DNA of 64,000 bases, taken from contig NZ_JAIUIE010000001.1 of assembly GCF_020165495.1 (NCBI RefSeq), positions 310,001-374,000 of the forward strand, given 5' to 3'. Below are positions 23,624-32,489 of this stretch, in pieces. Below the pieces are notes generated by a model that saw only the letters and a list, made by a program, of their open reading frames with translations, was not told the origin of the DNA and did no database searches. The DNA comes from Mesorhizobium sp. BR1-1-16 (GTDB lineage Bacteria; Pseudomonadota; Alphaproteobacteria; Rhizobiales; Kaistiaceae). Position 1 is the stretch's first letter. Each line of letters begins with the position of its first letter. Made by a program: the position numbers and the translations under genes.

Positions 23624-24358
23624 ATGGGTAATAAGCACGAACTCGGCAATGTTGCGAATCAGCCCTCATTGGCGGACTCTGCTGGAGTCTTGGCCGGACC
23701 GGGTGGTTTGAAACGATCCGCTTCTTTGCGCGGCTTCGGCGCCCTCCGGAGCAGAATCTTTACCGTCTGCTCAAATTGTCTGTCTTCATTCTCAGAGTCC
23801 ATCGTGGTTCGAACACCGTACTTTCCGACCAAGCCACTGAAATTGGATTACATCTATTTTCATGTTGGTAGGCTGACAACCTGGTGGTCCGGAGCCGAAG
23901 ACGCAGTGGATGTTTGTCTCGAAATGATGTCGAAAATCATCGAGGACCCGCTCTATCAGAGGCCAAGAAGCACTAAACGACGAGTGACAGCGTTCAAGTC
24001 GTTCTTGAAGACAGTCCCGTTCGACCCGCCTCATCTATCGAGAGGCGAATCGCTGATCGCCCGCTTTTCCAAAGTCGCCCGACATCGGCACAAGATCATT
24101 CACGGGGTTGTCTCCTATGGAACCTGGGAGGGTAAGACATGGAAGAAGCAGGGTGGATGGGTGAGATTTGCTAGTTTCAGCCTCGATGATGGCGCGCTGG
24201 ATTTCACAGACTTTGAACTCGCTGAAATCGAAGAAATCAGCGACGAGGCCTTATCGATCTGCTGTGACTTTTGGGACTGGATAGCCGAGGATCTCGGGTG
24301 CTCGGCCCCTCATGAGACAAACAAGTTCATCGACAAATTGCGCAGCCGATTGGCCTGA
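23624..24358 (+). CDS. Hypothetical helical protein with HEPN-like R-x4-H motif
   Basis: Up to 244 residues from ATG 23624; TTG 23843 (KLDYIYFHVGRLTTW) and upstream ATG 23573 are alternatives, the latter overlapping the divergent gene. The conserved-looking core starts near residue 74 and is helical, with WWSGAEDAVDVCLEMMSKI followed later by RFSKVARHRHKIIHGVVSYG. The RHKIIH hexapeptide in a helix matches the R-x4-6-H catalytic motif of HEPN-domain RNases, and an acidic residue lies in an earlier helix. No named family is recognised. It is transcribed divergently from the DUF4747-like gene with only 23 bases between the proposed starts. Function, including RNase activity, is inferred. Confidence 0.45.
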   Translation: MGNKHELGNVANQPSLADSAGVLAGPGGLKRSASLRGFGALRSRIFTVCSNCLSSFSESIVVRTPYFPTKPLKLDYIYFHVGRLTTWWSGAEDAVDVCLEMMSKIIEDPLYQRPRSTKRRVTAFKSFLKTVPFDPPHLSRGESLIARFSKVARHRHKIIHGVVSYGTWEGKTWKKQGGWVRFASFSLDDGALDFTDFELAEIEEISDEALSICCDFWDWIAEDLGCSAPHETNKFIDKLRSRLA

Positions 24359-24664
24359 CGCCTCCCATCCCGCAAGGCGAGACGCAATTTCTGTCAACTC
24401 ACCCATACACGGGCAGGCCTTCCGTGCATTCTCCGGCAATCAGGGGTCTTCTCTGACAAAGTAGCTAGGAATAAAATCCTTGACAGCGTGACGCTGCTTC
24501 GGTACCTTTCAGGCATAGTCGGAAAGTTGCGTTTCGGGGCGGTGGCGCTGATGAGGGGCGTCGTCCCGGCGAAGGCCGGGAGCGAGGCTGATCGGCGTCG
24601 GTTGGCGTTCTTGGCCGTCGCCGGGATTGCGGCGTTGCCGGTTGGGCGCTCCCTGTCCCTCTGA
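24359..24664. other. Gene-free stretch at the right flank of the island
   Basis: About 300 bases without a credible gene. The left part is still moderately AT-rich (around 24440-24500); the right part turns GC-rich with short palindromic pieces such as GTCCCGGCGAAGGCCGGGA (24561-24579). Nothing else is recognisable. Confidence 0.5.
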
Positions 24665-24785
24665 TGTCATTGCCGGGCTTGACCCGGCAATCCAGTCCTC
24701 TGGCGTGGTTTCGCGGGGCGGACGGCCGGGTCGGCTGTGCGGGCGGAAGGAAGTCTGGATTGCCGGGTCGAGCCCTTCAATGACA
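24665..24785. repeat. REP-like inverted repeat pair
   Basis: A 31-base arm at 24665-24695 containing the palindrome TTGCCGGGCTTGACCCGGCAA is mirrored by an imperfect inverted copy at 24755-24785, with about 59 bases between. From memory, such TGCCGGGCTTGACCCGGCA-type palindromes are frequent dispersed repeats in alphaproteobacterial genomes. No transposase is present, so it may be a non-autonomous palindromic element or twin REP. Confidence 0.65.
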
Positions 24786-24881
24786 GAAGCGAGAGCCCCG
24801 CCATGACAGAAGCGAAAGCCGGCCATGACAGAAGCGAAAGCCGGCAATGACAGAAGGGCGAGCCGGGCCATGACGGAACGG
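24779..24881. repeat. Short tandem repeat array, about 22-bp unit
   Basis: About four to five degenerate copies of a unit beginning ATGACAGAAGCGAAAGCC start near 24780, 24803, 24825, 24847 and 24870. The unit resembles the outer end of the neighbouring REP-like arm, suggesting local expansion of that element. No spacers of uniform unique sequence are present, so this is not a CRISPR array. Confidence 0.7.
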
Positions 24882-25035
24882 AGTTGCAGCCAATGATGGA
24901 GGACCGCGCGTCCGGCCCTGGCAGCGGAATAGAGGTTCGGCCGTGGCGCGTTCATGCGAGGGCGGCCATGATGGGGGCATGAGGGAGCGATCGCCCTGAC
25001 GGGGCGGGCTTCTTGCGATGGATGATGGTTTCAAT

Positions 25036-25061
25036 GGCGCCCTTGGGCGCCTTTTTGTTTT
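25036..25061 (+). terminator. Intrinsic terminator in the GTA leader
   Basis: GGCGCC, loop CTTG, GGCGCC (25036-25051) followed by TTTTTGTTTTT. It lies 12 bases upstream of the first GTA gene, too close for a promoter to fit between T-run and start. Transcription entering gp1 must therefore read through it, or the hairpin acts as an attenuator. Confidence 0.75.
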
Positions 25062-25073
25062 TGGGAGGCGGGC

Positions 25074-25559
25074 TTGCCGAAGGTTTCCGAGGCGCAGTGG
25101 GCCGTCATGCGGGTGCGTTACGAGACGACGCGCGATGCGGTGAGCGCCATCGCCTCCGACGAGGGCATTTCCTATGAGGCGCTGTGGCGCCATGCGAAGC
25201 GCGCCGGCTGGGCGAGGCCGGGCGCGGCGCCGAAGATTCCCGAGATGGGCGATGACGACCGGCTGCTCGGGCGGCTCTTCCGCGCCTTCGAGCGGCAGGT
25301 CGCCGATCTCGAGCAGCGGTTTCTGTCCGGCGCCGGCAGCGTCGAGGAAAAGGACGCGCGCACCTTGAGCGTCCTGGCGCGGACCTTCGAGACGCTCGCC
25401 AAGATGCGCGATGAACGGGGGGGGCCGGTGGATGAAGGCAGCGTCGATCTCGACGATCTCAGGGCGCGCCTTGCGCGACGCCTGGAAGCGCTCGGTCCAT
25501 ACGGGGTGGCCGCCGCTGGAGCTGACGGCGCGGATGGCGGCGGGGATGACCGACGCTGA
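25074..25559 (+). CDS. GTA small terminase-like protein (gp1)
   Basis: 161 residues from TTG 25074, preceded by GGGAGG at good spacing. The N-terminal part (SEAQWAVMRVRYETTRDAVS, then ISYEALWRHAKRAGW) is a helix-turn-helix of the kind found in GTA gp1 and phage small terminase subunits. It is followed by a helical oligomerisation region (LFRAFERQVADLEQRFLSGA) and a Gly/Asp-rich tail. It should recognise DNA and load the large terminase. It opens the GTA gene cluster, and its 3' end overlaps gp2 by 26 bases. Confidence 0.8.
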   Translation: MPKVSEAQWAVMRVRYETTRDAVSAIASDEGISYEALWRHAKRAGWARPGAAPKIPEMGDDDRLLGRLFRAFERQVADLEQRFLSGAGSVEEKDARTLSVLARTFETLAKMRDERGGPVDEGSVDLDDLRARLARRLEALGPYGVAAAGADGADGGGDDRR

Positions 25560-26799
25560 GTTCGCGGCGCTTCATGGCGATTGGGATTTCTGGGCGCGCG
25601 ACGATCAGCTGCCGCCGCCGGGCGATTGGCTCACCTGGCTGATGATCGGCGGGCGCGGCGCGGGCAAGACCCGGGCCGGCGCCGAATGGGTGCGCGGGCT
25701 CGTCTTCGGGCGAAAGGGTTATGCGACAGCGCCGGTCGGGCGGATCGCCTTGATCGGCGAGACGCTGGCCGATGTGCGCGATGTGATGATCGAGGGGGTC
25801 TCGGGCTTGCTCGCGGTGCATCCAAAGGGCGAGCGGCCGAACTGGCAGCCCTCGCGGCGCCGGCTCGAATGGCCGAACGGGGCGAGCGCGCTCTGCTTTT
25901 CGTCTGAGGATCCGGAAAGCCTGCGCGGGCCGCAATTCGAGGCGGCCTGGGCGGATGAGCTCGGCAAATGGCGTCATCAGGAGTCCTGCTGGGACATGCT
26001 GCAATTCGGCCTCCGCCTCGGCGCGCTGCCGCGCCAGCTGGTGACGACGACGCCGCGGCCGACGCCTCTGTTGAAGCGGCTGATCAAGGCGGAGCGGACG
26101 GTGATCACGCGGGCCGGGACCAGCGCCAATCTCGGCAATCTCGCGCCGGGCTTCCTGGAGCGCGTCATCGGCCGTTACAAGGGCACGCGGCTCGGCCGGC
26201 AGGAGATCGATGGCGAGCTGATCGACGATCGCGTCGATGCGCTGTGGAGCCGCAATGCGATCGAGGCGCTGCGGGTCGGCGCGGCGCCGAAGCTTCAGCG
26301 CATCGTCGTCGCGGTCGATCCGCCGGCGACGAGCCGCAAGGGGGCGGACGCCTGCGGCATCATCGCCTGCGGCGTCAGTGAGGATGGGACGGGCTATGTG
26401 CTGGCGGATGCGAGCCTTGCCGAGGTGAAGCCGGCGCGCTGGGCCGGCGCCGCGGTCGCGCTCTATCATGCGCTGGAGGCGGACATGCTCGTCGCCGAGG
26501 TCAACCAGGGCGGCGACATGGTCGCGAGCGTCATCGCCGAGGTCGATCCGCTGGTGCCGGTGACGAGCGTCAGGGCGACGCGCGGCAAATATCTCCGCGC
26601 CGAGCCGGTCGCCGCTCTTTATGCGCAGGGTCGTGTCCGCCATGCCGGCACGTTTCCGGCGCTTGAGGATGAACTCGCCGATTTCGGCCCGGACGGGCTT
26701 TCGAACGGCCGCTCGCCGGACCGGCTCGATGCGCTGGTCTGGGCGCTGACGCGGCTGATGCTGCGCCCGCCGGCCGAGCCGCGCATTCGCGCGTTCTGA
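25534..26799 (+). CDS. GTA large terminase (gp2), packaging ATPase/nuclease
   Basis: About 421 residues from ATG 25534 (ATG 25546 is possible; the frame is open further upstream within gp1). The Walker A loop GGRGAGKT is at about residues 39-46 and the Walker B region is FEAAWADELGKW. The RNase H-like nuclease domain follows, with acidic residues in IVVAVDPPATS, AEVNQGGDM and SPDRLDALVWALTRL. It is a headful-type DNA packaging motor closest to the RcGTA gp2 family. All key motifs are intact, so the gene appears functional. Confidence 0.93.
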   Translation: MAAGMTDAEFAALHGDWDFWARDDQLPPPGDWLTWLMIGGRGAGKTRAGAEWVRGLVFGRKGYATAPVGRIALIGETLADVRDVMIEGVSGLLAVHPKGERPNWQPSRRRLEWPNGASALCFSSEDPESLRGPQFEAAWADELGKWRHQESCWDMLQFGLRLGALPRQLVTTTPRPTPLLKRLIKAERTVITRAGTSANLGNLAPGFLERVIGRYKGTRLGRQEIDGELIDDRVDALWSRNAIEALRVGAAPKLQRIVVAVDPPATSRKGADACGIIACGVSEDGTGYVLADASLAEVKPARWAGAAVALYHALEADMLVAEVNQGGDMVASVIAEVDPLVPVTSVRATRGKYLRAEPVAALYAQGRVRHAGTFPALEDELADFGPDGLSNGRSPDRLDALVWALTRLMLRPPAEPRIRAF

Positions 26800-26822
26800 G
26801 CCTCTTCAACAGGGATGACATC

Positions 26823-28037
26823 ATGTTTGAAACGCTGAGGGCGCGGCTCTTCGCGCGCGCCGCGCCGCATCCGCCGGAAGAAAAGGCCTCGCGCACCGCC
26901 CCGCTCATCGCGCTGCAGGCGCAGGGGCGGGCGGTCTGGTCGCCGCGCGATGCGGCGAGCCTGGCCCGCGAGGGCTTCATGAAGAACGCCGTCGTCTATC
27001 GCGCGGTCATGACGATCGCCGAGAGCGCCGCGTCCGTGCCGCTCTCCGTGTTCGACGGGGCGGGCGAAAAGGCGGATCACCCGCTGCTGGCGCTCCTCGC
27101 CGAGCCAAACCGCCACCAGAGCGGCACCGCTTTTTTCGAGGCGCTCTATGCCAATCTGCTCGTCGCGGGCAACGCCTATGCCGAGCTGGTGATGCTCGGC
27201 GGAGCGCCGGCCGAGCTGCATGCGCTGAGACCGGACAGGATGAAGGTCGTGCCCGGCGCCGATGGCTGGCCGGAGGCGTTTGATTATGCAGTCGGCGGCC
27301 AGACGGTGCGCTTCCACGATCCCGGAGAGGGCGGCATCGCGCCGGTGCTGCAACTGCGGTTGCATCATCCGCTCGATGATCACTATGGCTTCGCGCCGAT
27401 CGAGGCGGCGGCGATGGCGCTCGATATTCACAACGCCGCCGGCGCCTGGAACAAGGCGTTGCTCGACAATTCCGCTCGACCCTCCGGCGCGCTCGTCTAT
27501 CGCGGCGAGGGCGGCGCGACGCTCTCCGCCGACCAGTTCGAGCGGCTGAAGGCGGAGCTGGAGACGAATTATACCGGCGCGGTCAAGGCCGGGCGGCCGC
27601 TGCTGCTCGAAGGCGGGCTCGACTGGACGTCGATGGCCCTCACCCCGCGCGACATGGACTTCATGGAGGCGAAGCATGGCGCGGCGCGTGAGATCGCGCT
27701 CGCCTTCGGCATTCCGCCGATGCTGCTCGGCCTGCCCGGCGACAACACCTATGCCAATTATGCAGAGGCCAACCGCGCGTTCTGGCGGCAGACCGTGCTG
27801 CCGCTGGTCGGACGCACGGCGGCGGCGTTCGCCTGCTGGCTCCGCCCGGCCTATGGCGGTTCGGTGCGGCTCGCCTACGACGCCGATGCCATCGACGCGC
27901 TGGCGGCCGAGCGCGAGTCGCTCTGGCGGCGCGTGGAGGCGGCAAGCTTCATCACGCGCGACGAGAAGCGCCAGGCAGTCGGCTATGGCCCGGCCGAGGA
28001 TGCAGGCGGGGAAGGGGACGCGGCATGGACGAGCTGA
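26823..28037 (+). CDS. GTA/phage portal protein, HK97 family (gp3)
   Basis: 404 residues. It forms the dodecameric ring through which DNA enters the capsid. HK97-type portal features include NAVVYRAVMTIAESAASVPL, NPH-like LLAEPNRHQSGTAFFEALYA, YAELVMLGGAPAELHALRPD and the late segment AREIALAFGIPPMLLGLPGD followed by YANYAEANRAFWRQTVLPLV. Length is normal for RcGTA gp3. The 3' end overlaps the next small gene by 13 bases. Confidence 0.93.
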   Translation: MFETLRARLFARAAPHPPEEKASRTAPLIALQAQGRAVWSPRDAASLAREGFMKNAVVYRAVMTIAESAASVPLSVFDGAGEKADHPLLALLAEPNRHQSGTAFFEALYANLLVAGNAYAELVMLGGAPAELHALRPDRMKVVPGADGWPEAFDYAVGGQTVRFHDPGEGGIAPVLQLRLHHPLDDHYGFAPIEAAAMALDIHNAAGAWNKALLDNSARPSGALVYRGEGGATLSADQFERLKAELETNYTGAVKAGRPLLLEGGLDWTSMALTPRDMDFMEAKHGAAREIALAFGIPPMLLGLPGDNTYANYAEANRAFWRQTVLPLVGRTAAAFACWLRPAYGGSVRLAYDADAIDALAAERESLWRRVEAASFITRDEKRQAVGYGPAEDAGGEGDAAWTS

Positions 28038-28213
28038 CCCGCGCCTTCGCCACGCGCGGGGATCTCGCCCATCTCGCGCTGTTCCTCTGGGCGACCAGTT
28101 CGAGCGGATTGCTGATCTGGACGCTGCGCGAGCTCGCCGCCTCCAATCGCCGCTTCAACGATTTCGTCGCCGAGATCGCGCGGCTGAATCACTTTTTCAA
28201 CGACGACGGCTAA
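28025..28213 (+). CDS. Small membrane-helix protein after the portal gene
   Basis: A 62-residue product with a central hydrophobic segment (LALFLWATSSSGLLIWTLRE) flanked by charged residues and ending in acidic NHFFNDDG. It overlaps the portal gene by 13 bases. RcGTA-type clusters can encode a small ORF at this position; no function is known. It is probably a genuine coupled gene because of the overlap and coding character. Confidence 0.6.
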   Translation: MDELTRAFATRGDLAHLALFLWATSSSGLLIWTLRELAASNRRFNDFVAEIARLNHFFNDDG

Positions 28214-28233
28214 CCCATTCGGGAGACGAGACA

Positions 28234-28338
28234 ATGCCCGCAATCCTCAAGCAGCTTCTGAAGCACTCGAGGCAGGATCATCGCGCTGTTTTCCGCGATT
28301 TCGCGGGCGTGCTGGAACGGCTGCTCGCGCGACGGTGA
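28234..28338 (+). CDS. 34-residue basic peptide ORF in the GTA cluster
   Basis: ATG 28234 is preceded by GGGAGACGAG. The product is short and basic, with alternating Leu and Arg/Lys (LKQLLKHSRQDHRAVFRD), predicted as one amphipathic helix. It ends six bases before the convergent toxin gene. It could be a real small protein or a remnant of a gene cut by the toxin-antitoxin insertion. Confidence 0.35.
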   Translation: MPAILKQLLKHSRQDHRAVFRDFAGVLERLLARR

Positions 28339-28343
28339 GATGC

Positions 28344-28778
28344 CTAACTGGCCGCGAGGCCGGACACCGGCAGCCCCAGCATAGTGCCGGCCCGCGCGAA
28401 GCCCTTGTCCAGCGTGAAGATACGCTCGGCGTTCCGATTGGCGGCGATTGCGAGATGCAGGGCGTCGCCGCCGCGAAGGCCGGTCTCAGACTGTGCGAGA
28501 TAGCGCCGCGCGAGGTCGAAATCATCTTGTCCAGGCAGGATGACGGTGAAACGGCCTTCGATCAGGGCCTCGAACCCGGCCGTCGTCCGCGCTGCTGCAT
28601 TGGCATCAATCCGCTGCATGCGCACCTGCCGCGCGACCAATGAGGCAAATTCGACCCGCGTCCAGTGACTGGTCGCGGCCGCTTGTTCGCCGAACGCGAC
28701 CATGAAGGACACGATGTCGCCGCTGGTCTCTTCCGGCAAAACCAAGGGCACCAGGAAGCTAGTATCGAAATAGACCAT
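28344..28778 (-). CDS. PIN-domain toxin, VapC family
   Basis: A 144-residue PIN-domain ribonuclease. The four acidic positions of the active site can be seen: Asp5 (MVYFDTSFLVPL), Glu43 (HWTRVEFASL), Asp105 (LRGGDALHLA) and Asp124 (IFTLDKGFA). VapC toxins cleave tRNA or rRNA and are neutralised by a cognate antitoxin. The antitoxin gene lies nine bases upstream on the same strand. The pair is antisense to the GTA genes and sits between the portal and prohead protease genes. All catalytic residues are intact. Confidence 0.9.
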   Translation of the reverse strand: MVYFDTSFLVPLVLPEETSGDIVSFMVAFGEQAAATSHWTRVEFASLVARQVRMQRIDANAAARTTAGFEALIEGRFTVILPGQDDFDLARRYLAQSETGLRGGDALHLAIAANRNAERIFTLDKGFARAGTMLGLPVSGLAAS

Positions 28779-28787
28779 CGCGGCTGC

Positions 28788-29720
<933 letters not shown>

Positions 29721-29724
<4 letters not shown>

Positions 29725-31013
29725 ACCAGCCGATCACTGACATCCGTGCAGTCGAAGCCCCCGGCCTCATGGCGCCGGAACGCAAGGCCGCGGACGCCAA
29801 GCCGTCCGAGACCAAGGCCGCCGAGCATGGCGAGATCGGCGCCGCTTTCGACGATTTCCTGCATGCCTTCGAGGCGTTCAAGGAAACGAATGACGAGCGG
29901 CTCGGTGAGATCGAGCAGAAGCTGTCGGCTGACCCGCTGACCGTCGAGAAACTCGACCGCATCAACCGCACGCTGGACGAGCTGACGCTGAAGAGCCGCC
30001 GGCCGCCGCTTTCCGGCGAACCGCGTGGCGAGCGCCGGCCGAGCGAGCACAAGGCGGCGTTCGAGGCCTATGTGCGCGGCGGCAATGAGGACGGCATGCG
30101 CCGGCTGGAGCAGAAGGCGCTCTCGTCCGGCTCCAATCCCGATGGCGGCTATCTGGTGCCGATCGAGACCGAGGCCGAGATCGGCAAGCGTCTTGCCGCC
30201 ATCTCGCCGATCCGCGCCATCGCCGATGTGCGGCAGGTCTCGAGCGGCATCTATCGCAAACCCTTCATGACGGCCGGTCCGGCGGTCGGCTGGGCAGGAG
30301 AGACCGACGCCCGGAGCCAGACCGCATCGCCGACCATCGCCGCGCTCGATTTCCCGGCGATGGAGCTCTACGCCATGCCGGCCGCGACGGCGGCTCTGCT
30401 TGACGACAGCGCCGTCAATATCGATCAGTGGCTCGGCGCCGAGGTCGAGGCCGCCTTCGCGGCGCAGGAGGGCACCGCTTTCGTCACCGGCGACGGCACC
30501 AACAAGCCGAAGGGCTTTTTGAGCTACACGACGGCGGCGGAATCGGCCTGGGCCTGGGGCAAGCTCGGCTACATCCTGACCGGCGTTTCCGGCGCGCTGC
30601 CGGCCTCCAACCCCTCCGATGTGCTGATCGACCTCGTCTATGCGCTGAAGGCCGGCTACCGGGCCAATGCCCGCTTCGTGCTCAACCGCCGCACGCAGGC
30701 TGCGATCCGCAAGCTCAAGGACGCCGATGGCAACTATCTCTGGCAGCCGGCGGCCGTTGCTGGTGGCGATGCCTCGCTGCTCGGCTTTCCGGTCACCGAG
30801 GCGGAGGACATGCCGGATATCGGCGCCAATGCGCTCGCGCTCGCCTTTGGCGATTTCAAGCGCGGCTATCTGGTCGTCGACCGTCTCGGCGTGCGCGTGC
30901 TGCGCGATCCCTATTCGGCCAAGCCCTATGTCCTCTTCTACACCACCAAGCGCGTCGGCGGCGGCGTGCAGGATTTTGACGCGATCAAGCTGCTGAAGTT
31001 CGGCACAACCTAG
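29721..31013 (+). CDS. GTA major capsid protein, HK97 fold (gp5)
   Basis: 430 residues. The N-terminal ~110 residues are a predicted helical scaffold domain (FDDFLHAFEAFKETNDERLG) of the kind removed by the prohead protease. After a basic linker, the HK97 fold begins near SSGSNPDGGYLVPIETEAEI. Other conserved stretches are LLDDSAVNIDQWLGAEVEAA, FVTGDGTNKPKGFL and FVLNRRTQAAIRKLKDADGN. Length and pattern match RcGTA gp5. It is followed by a long gap carrying an intrinsic terminator. Confidence 0.94.
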
Positions 31014-31327
31014 GAAGGGCGGCAGGTTGGGCCATGCCGGCCTGCAAAGGGCGGTCTTCTGCGCTTCCGGTGCTCACGTACTGACGTACGCTCCGCTCCG
31101 GTTCTCGTAGTCCACCCTTTTCGGCACGGCCTGACCCAACCGGCCACCTTTCCTGCGTGCGGGATGGCACCCGGTCGGCCCTGCCAAGGGCGGCCCCCTG
31201 TTCTCAAGCTTCTGAAATCGGTGTTGGCTGATGGCGCGCCTCCCGCCGCAGCCGACGCCCGGGCGGCGCCACGGCCACGGGGGCGCCGCTTCTTTTTTCT
31301 CCGGCAGGCATTTTCAAGGAGGCATTC
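31014..31327. other. Non-coding gap between capsid gene and gp6
   Basis: A 314-base gap, the only long one in the GTA cluster. It contains a short palindrome, CGTACTGACGTACG at 31078-31091, inside a larger imperfect repeat of CCGGTGCTCACGTAC-like sequence, and a terminator near its end. AAGGAGG at 31316-31322 is the ribosome site of gp6. I see no gene in it. Confidence 0.6.
31264..31299 (+). terminator. Intrinsic terminator after the major capsid gene
   Basis: CGGCGCC (31264-31270) pairs with GGCGCCG (31282-31288), followed by CTTCTTTTTTCT. It would end or attenuate transcription between the capsid gene and the tail genes. Confidence 0.7.
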
Positions 31328-31897
31328 ATGACCACCGCGCTCATTTCCGGCCCGACGATCGAGCCCGTGACGCTCGCCGATGTGAAGGCGCATCTGCGGC
31401 TCGATACGCCCGACGAGGACCGCCTGCTGCAGGCGGCGATCGTCGCGGCGCGCGTCCATATCGAGGCCGTCACGCGGCGCTGCCTCGTGCACCAGCTCTG
31501 GCGGATCTATCTCGACGAATGGCCCGAGGGCCGGTCCGTGCCGATCCCGCTGTCGCCGCTGATCGCCGTCAATCAGGTGACGTTTTACGACGTCGCCGGG
31601 GTCCCGCGGCAGTGGGGCGCCGAGAACTGGCGCGTCGATGTTTCCGCCTCGCCGGCTCGGCTCATCGCGAAGCTTCGGCCCCAGCCGGCGCTCTATGACA
31701 ATGGCATCGAGATCGACGTCGTTGCCGGCTATGGCGTCTCCTCGATCGACGTGCCGGCCCCGCTGCGCCAGGCTGTCATGGTGCTCGTCGCCAATTGGTA
31801 TGAGGCGCGCGGCATGGTCGGGCATGAGTTCGCCGGAGCCATCGCGCCGCCCGGCTTCGATGCGCTCATCGCGCCCTACAAGGTGCGCCAGCTGTGA
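31328..31897 (+). CDS. GTA head-tail connector (gp6)
   Basis: 189 residues, ATG 31328 with AAGGAGG upstream. The opening PTIEPVTLADVKAHLRLDTP and EDRLLQAAIVAARVHIEAVT match the phage head-tail connector/phiE125 gp8 family used in GTAs (gp6 adaptor). Further conserved segments are VPIPLSPLIAVNQVTFYD and VPAPLRQAVMVLVANWYEAR. It binds the portal ring to extend the DNA channel. Overlaps gp7 by four bases. Confidence 0.9.
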   Translation: MTTALISGPTIEPVTLADVKAHLRLDTPDEDRLLQAAIVAARVHIEAVTRRCLVHQLWRIYLDEWPEGRSVPIPLSPLIAVNQVTFYDVAGVPRQWGAENWRVDVSASPARLIAKLRPQPALYDNGIEIDVVAGYGVSSIDVPAPLRQAVMVLVANWYEARGMVGHEFAGAIAPPGFDALIAPYKVRQL

Positions 31898-32226
31898 GGG
31901 GTGAATTCGAACCGGGCTGGATCGCCCATCGCATCACGATCGAACAGGCGGCCGAGAGCGCGGATGGCGCAGGCGGCAGCATCGCCAGCTGGGCGCCGCT
32001 CGTCGCTGTCTGGGCCGCCATCGAGCCCGTGCGCGCCGTGGCCGATACGGGCTCCGACCGGCTCGGCAGCGCGATCACCCACCGCGTCACCATCCGTCAT
32101 CGCACCGACGTCATGGCCGGCATGCGCATCCGCCATCGCGGCCGCCTGCTGGCCATCAACACCGTCACCGACCCCGACGAGCGCCGCCGCTTTCTTCTGA
32201 TCGAGGCCCGCGAGGAGACGACATGA
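31894..32226 (+). CDS. GTA head closure / head-tail adaptor (gp7)
   Basis: 110 residues from GTG 31894, which overlaps the gp6 stop. The pattern HRITIEQAAESADGAGGSIA, WAAIEPVRAV and ITHRVTIRHRTDVMAGMRIR followed by DERRRFLLIEA is diagnostic of the phage head closure (SPP1 gp16-like) family. It seals the DNA-filled head before tail attachment. It is coupled to the next gene by an ATGA overlap. Confidence 0.88.
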   Translation: MRGEFEPGWIAHRITIEQAAESADGAGGSIASWAPLVAVWAAIEPVRAVADTGSDRLGSAITHRVTIRHRTDVMAGMRIRHRGRLLAINTVTDPDERRRFLLIEAREETT

Positions 32227-32489
32227 GCGGAACGGATATGACCCGTCGCATCATGGCGGCCGCGCGCCGACCGATCGCGGCGGCGCTCGGCGGCGAGGCG
32301 CGCCGCGCGGCCGGCCTTCTGGCGGCAAGCGCGCCGGGAACCAGCGCGTCGATCCTGCCGCGCGATGGCGGCGCACTGGTGACGCTCACCGGCCCTGGCC
32401 TTTTCGCCCGCGAGTTCGGTGCGCTCGACAGCGCCAGCGACCCGGTCATTGCTCCGGCCATCGGCCGGATGAAACGGAGGACGACATGA
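32223..32489 (+). CDS. Small GTA neck/tail-region protein
   Basis: An 88-residue protein coupled on both sides by four-base overlaps. The N-terminus is basic (MTRRIMAAARRPIAAALGGE); the remainder contains ALVTLTGPGLFAREFGALD, a pattern that resembles a much shortened HK97 gp10-type minor tail protein. I cannot name the family with certainty. Its position between head-closure and DUF3168 tail-terminator genes is where phages encode the gp10-like protein. Confidence 0.6.
   Translation: MSGTDMTRRIMAAARRPIAAALGGEARRAAGLLAASAPGTSASILPRDGGALVTLTGPGLFAREFGALDSASDPVIAPAIGRMKRRTT

Noticed and set aside
24779-24881. Possible CRISPR array
   Set aside because: The units are contiguous and degenerate, without unique spacers, and no cas gene is present.
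24509-24955. A 148-codon minus-strand frame
   Set aside because: It runs over the REP-like and tandem repeats; its product is repeat-derived.
31078-31091. A terminator in the capsid-gp6 gap at CGTACTGACGTACG
   Set aside because: No T-run follows; the better terminator is at 31264-31299.
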